Assembly: GCA_947258825.1 (NCBI GenBank)
Contig: CAMYJX010000014.1
Location: forward strand, 11,262-52,512
DNA length: 41,251 nucleotides
From: an uncultured Pseudomonadales bacterium
GTDB lineage: Bacteria; Pseudomonadota; Gammaproteobacteria; Pseudomonadales; Azotimanducaceae
Direction of reading: 5' to 3'
The position numbers were made by a program, and so were the translations under genes. The notes beneath the pieces were generated by a model. That model worked only from the letters and a program-made list of their open reading frames with translations. It had not been told where the DNA came from and did not search any database. Shown piece by piece: positions 40,854 through 41,251 of the stretch; within the stretch, counting starts at the first letter, position 1; each line of letters starts with the position of its first letter.

Positions 40854-41251
40854 CAGCGCCAGCCGTTGGTGGTGTGGCAGCTGTCGCACTCTGCCGTGGT
40901 GGGAATGTGCTGTGGGTGTTGGCCCATGGCGATGACACCGTTGTGGCAGCTCGAGCAGGTCCCGAGCACCTGGAAATGGTCCACCTGACGAACCGGTGAG
41001 AAAGACAGGGTTCTATGGCAGTCTTCGCAGACGTTGGTTGCGGGAATGTGGTTTGGCGCCTTGCCGACGGCGGTGACACCGTCGTGACAGCTGAACCAAC
41101 CGGCGACGATGCCGGCGTGGTCGAAGTTGGCTGGTACCCATGCGGTGGTTCGATGGCAGTCGTCGCAGGCGTTGCCAGCCGGCAGGTGATCGATGGGCTT
41201 GGTCATGGCCCGTCTGCCGTCGTGACAGCTGTTGCAGGAACCGATGACCTC
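40853..41251 (-). CDS. CXXCH-repeat (multihaem) cytochrome, 5' end outside the window
   Basis: The C-terminal 132 residues of a larger protein; the frame is open to the window edge. It is built of a repeating unit of about 22 residues with CXXCH followed by His-Ile-Pro spacing. Complete haem motifs in order are CNSCH, CDDCH, CEDCH, CSSCH and CDSCH. A sixth position reads WFSCH, where the first cysteine is Trp. Units such as CHNGVIAMGQHPQHIPTTAE include extra His that could be distal ligands. It is overlapped by the barrel gene (TGATG) and forms a unit with it and the lipoprotein. Such proteins act in periplasmic or extracellular electron transfer; partner and direction are unknown. Confidence 0.85.
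   Translation of the reverse strand, partial: EVIGSCNSCHDGRRAMTKPIDHLPAGNACDDCHRTTAWVPANFDHAGIVAGWFSCHDGVTAVGKAPNHIPATNVCEDCHRTLSFSPVRQVDHFQVLGTCSSCHNGVIAMGQHPQHIPTTAECDSCHTTNGWR

Overview
The window reads as the chromosome of an aerobic, GC-rich proteobacterium, most likely a marine-type gammaproteobacterium. This is an inference from gene content: TonB-dependent uptake, Sox and flavocytochrome c genes, carotenoid-oxygenase, haloalkane-dehalogenase and acyl-CoA-synthetase families, and dense gene packing with many GTG and TTG starts. No rRNA, tRNA, CRISPR array, prophage or insertion sequence was recognised.

Layout. Positions 1-9950 hold catabolic accessory genes: a partial aldo/keto reductase, a frameshifted acyl-CoA synthetase, an amidohydrolase, an MHS-type transporter next to a LysR remnant, a GNAT enzyme, and a four-gene operon (GST-like, double DsbA-like, TetR, DUF1330). 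Positions 10093-15508 (plus strand) hold a type I sulfatase, a haloalkane dehalogenase, a membrane-anchored unknown, a DUF2147 remnant and a second, intact acyl-CoA synthetase. Positions 15530-16905 (minus) hold a styrene-oxide-isomerase-family membrane protein and a PF10118 metal-dependent hydrolase. Positions 17089-22240 (plus) hold a TonB-dependent receptor, a carotenoid/stilbene oxygenase, a GNAT protein and a PNPOx-like flavoprotein. Positions 22260-26371 hold a periplasmic PQQ-type propeller enzyme with an RDD membrane protein, an exported double-VOC protein and a small membrane protein.

The most striking block is the tightly overlapped minus-strand operon at 32763-26512. Its order is 2Fe-2S subunit, Tat-exported molybdenum hydroxylase, FccA-like cytochrome, FccB flavoprotein, SoxX, SoxY, SoxZ, SoxA. 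It lacks soxB and soxCD, and its SoxY does not end in the usual GGCGG arm. Divergent to it lies an unusual TonB protein with a large cytoplasmic domain and a (QT)8 repeat. Positions 34987-38122 hold an SDR remnant, an extradiol-type VOC enzyme, a TetR regulator with a perfect 17-bp palindrome over its promoter, and a frameshifted flavin monooxygenase. Positions 38152-41251 hold a three-gene unit: a CXXCH-repeat cytochrome (partial), a TPR plus outer-membrane beta-barrel protein, and a lipoprotein.

A recurring oddity is that six genes appear to have lost internal or terminal segments: the first acyl-CoA synthetase, LysR, DUF2147, SDR, the flavin monooxygenase and (in frame) the TonB domain. 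This is either real erosion by small deletions or an assembly artefact. Read mapping would settle it.
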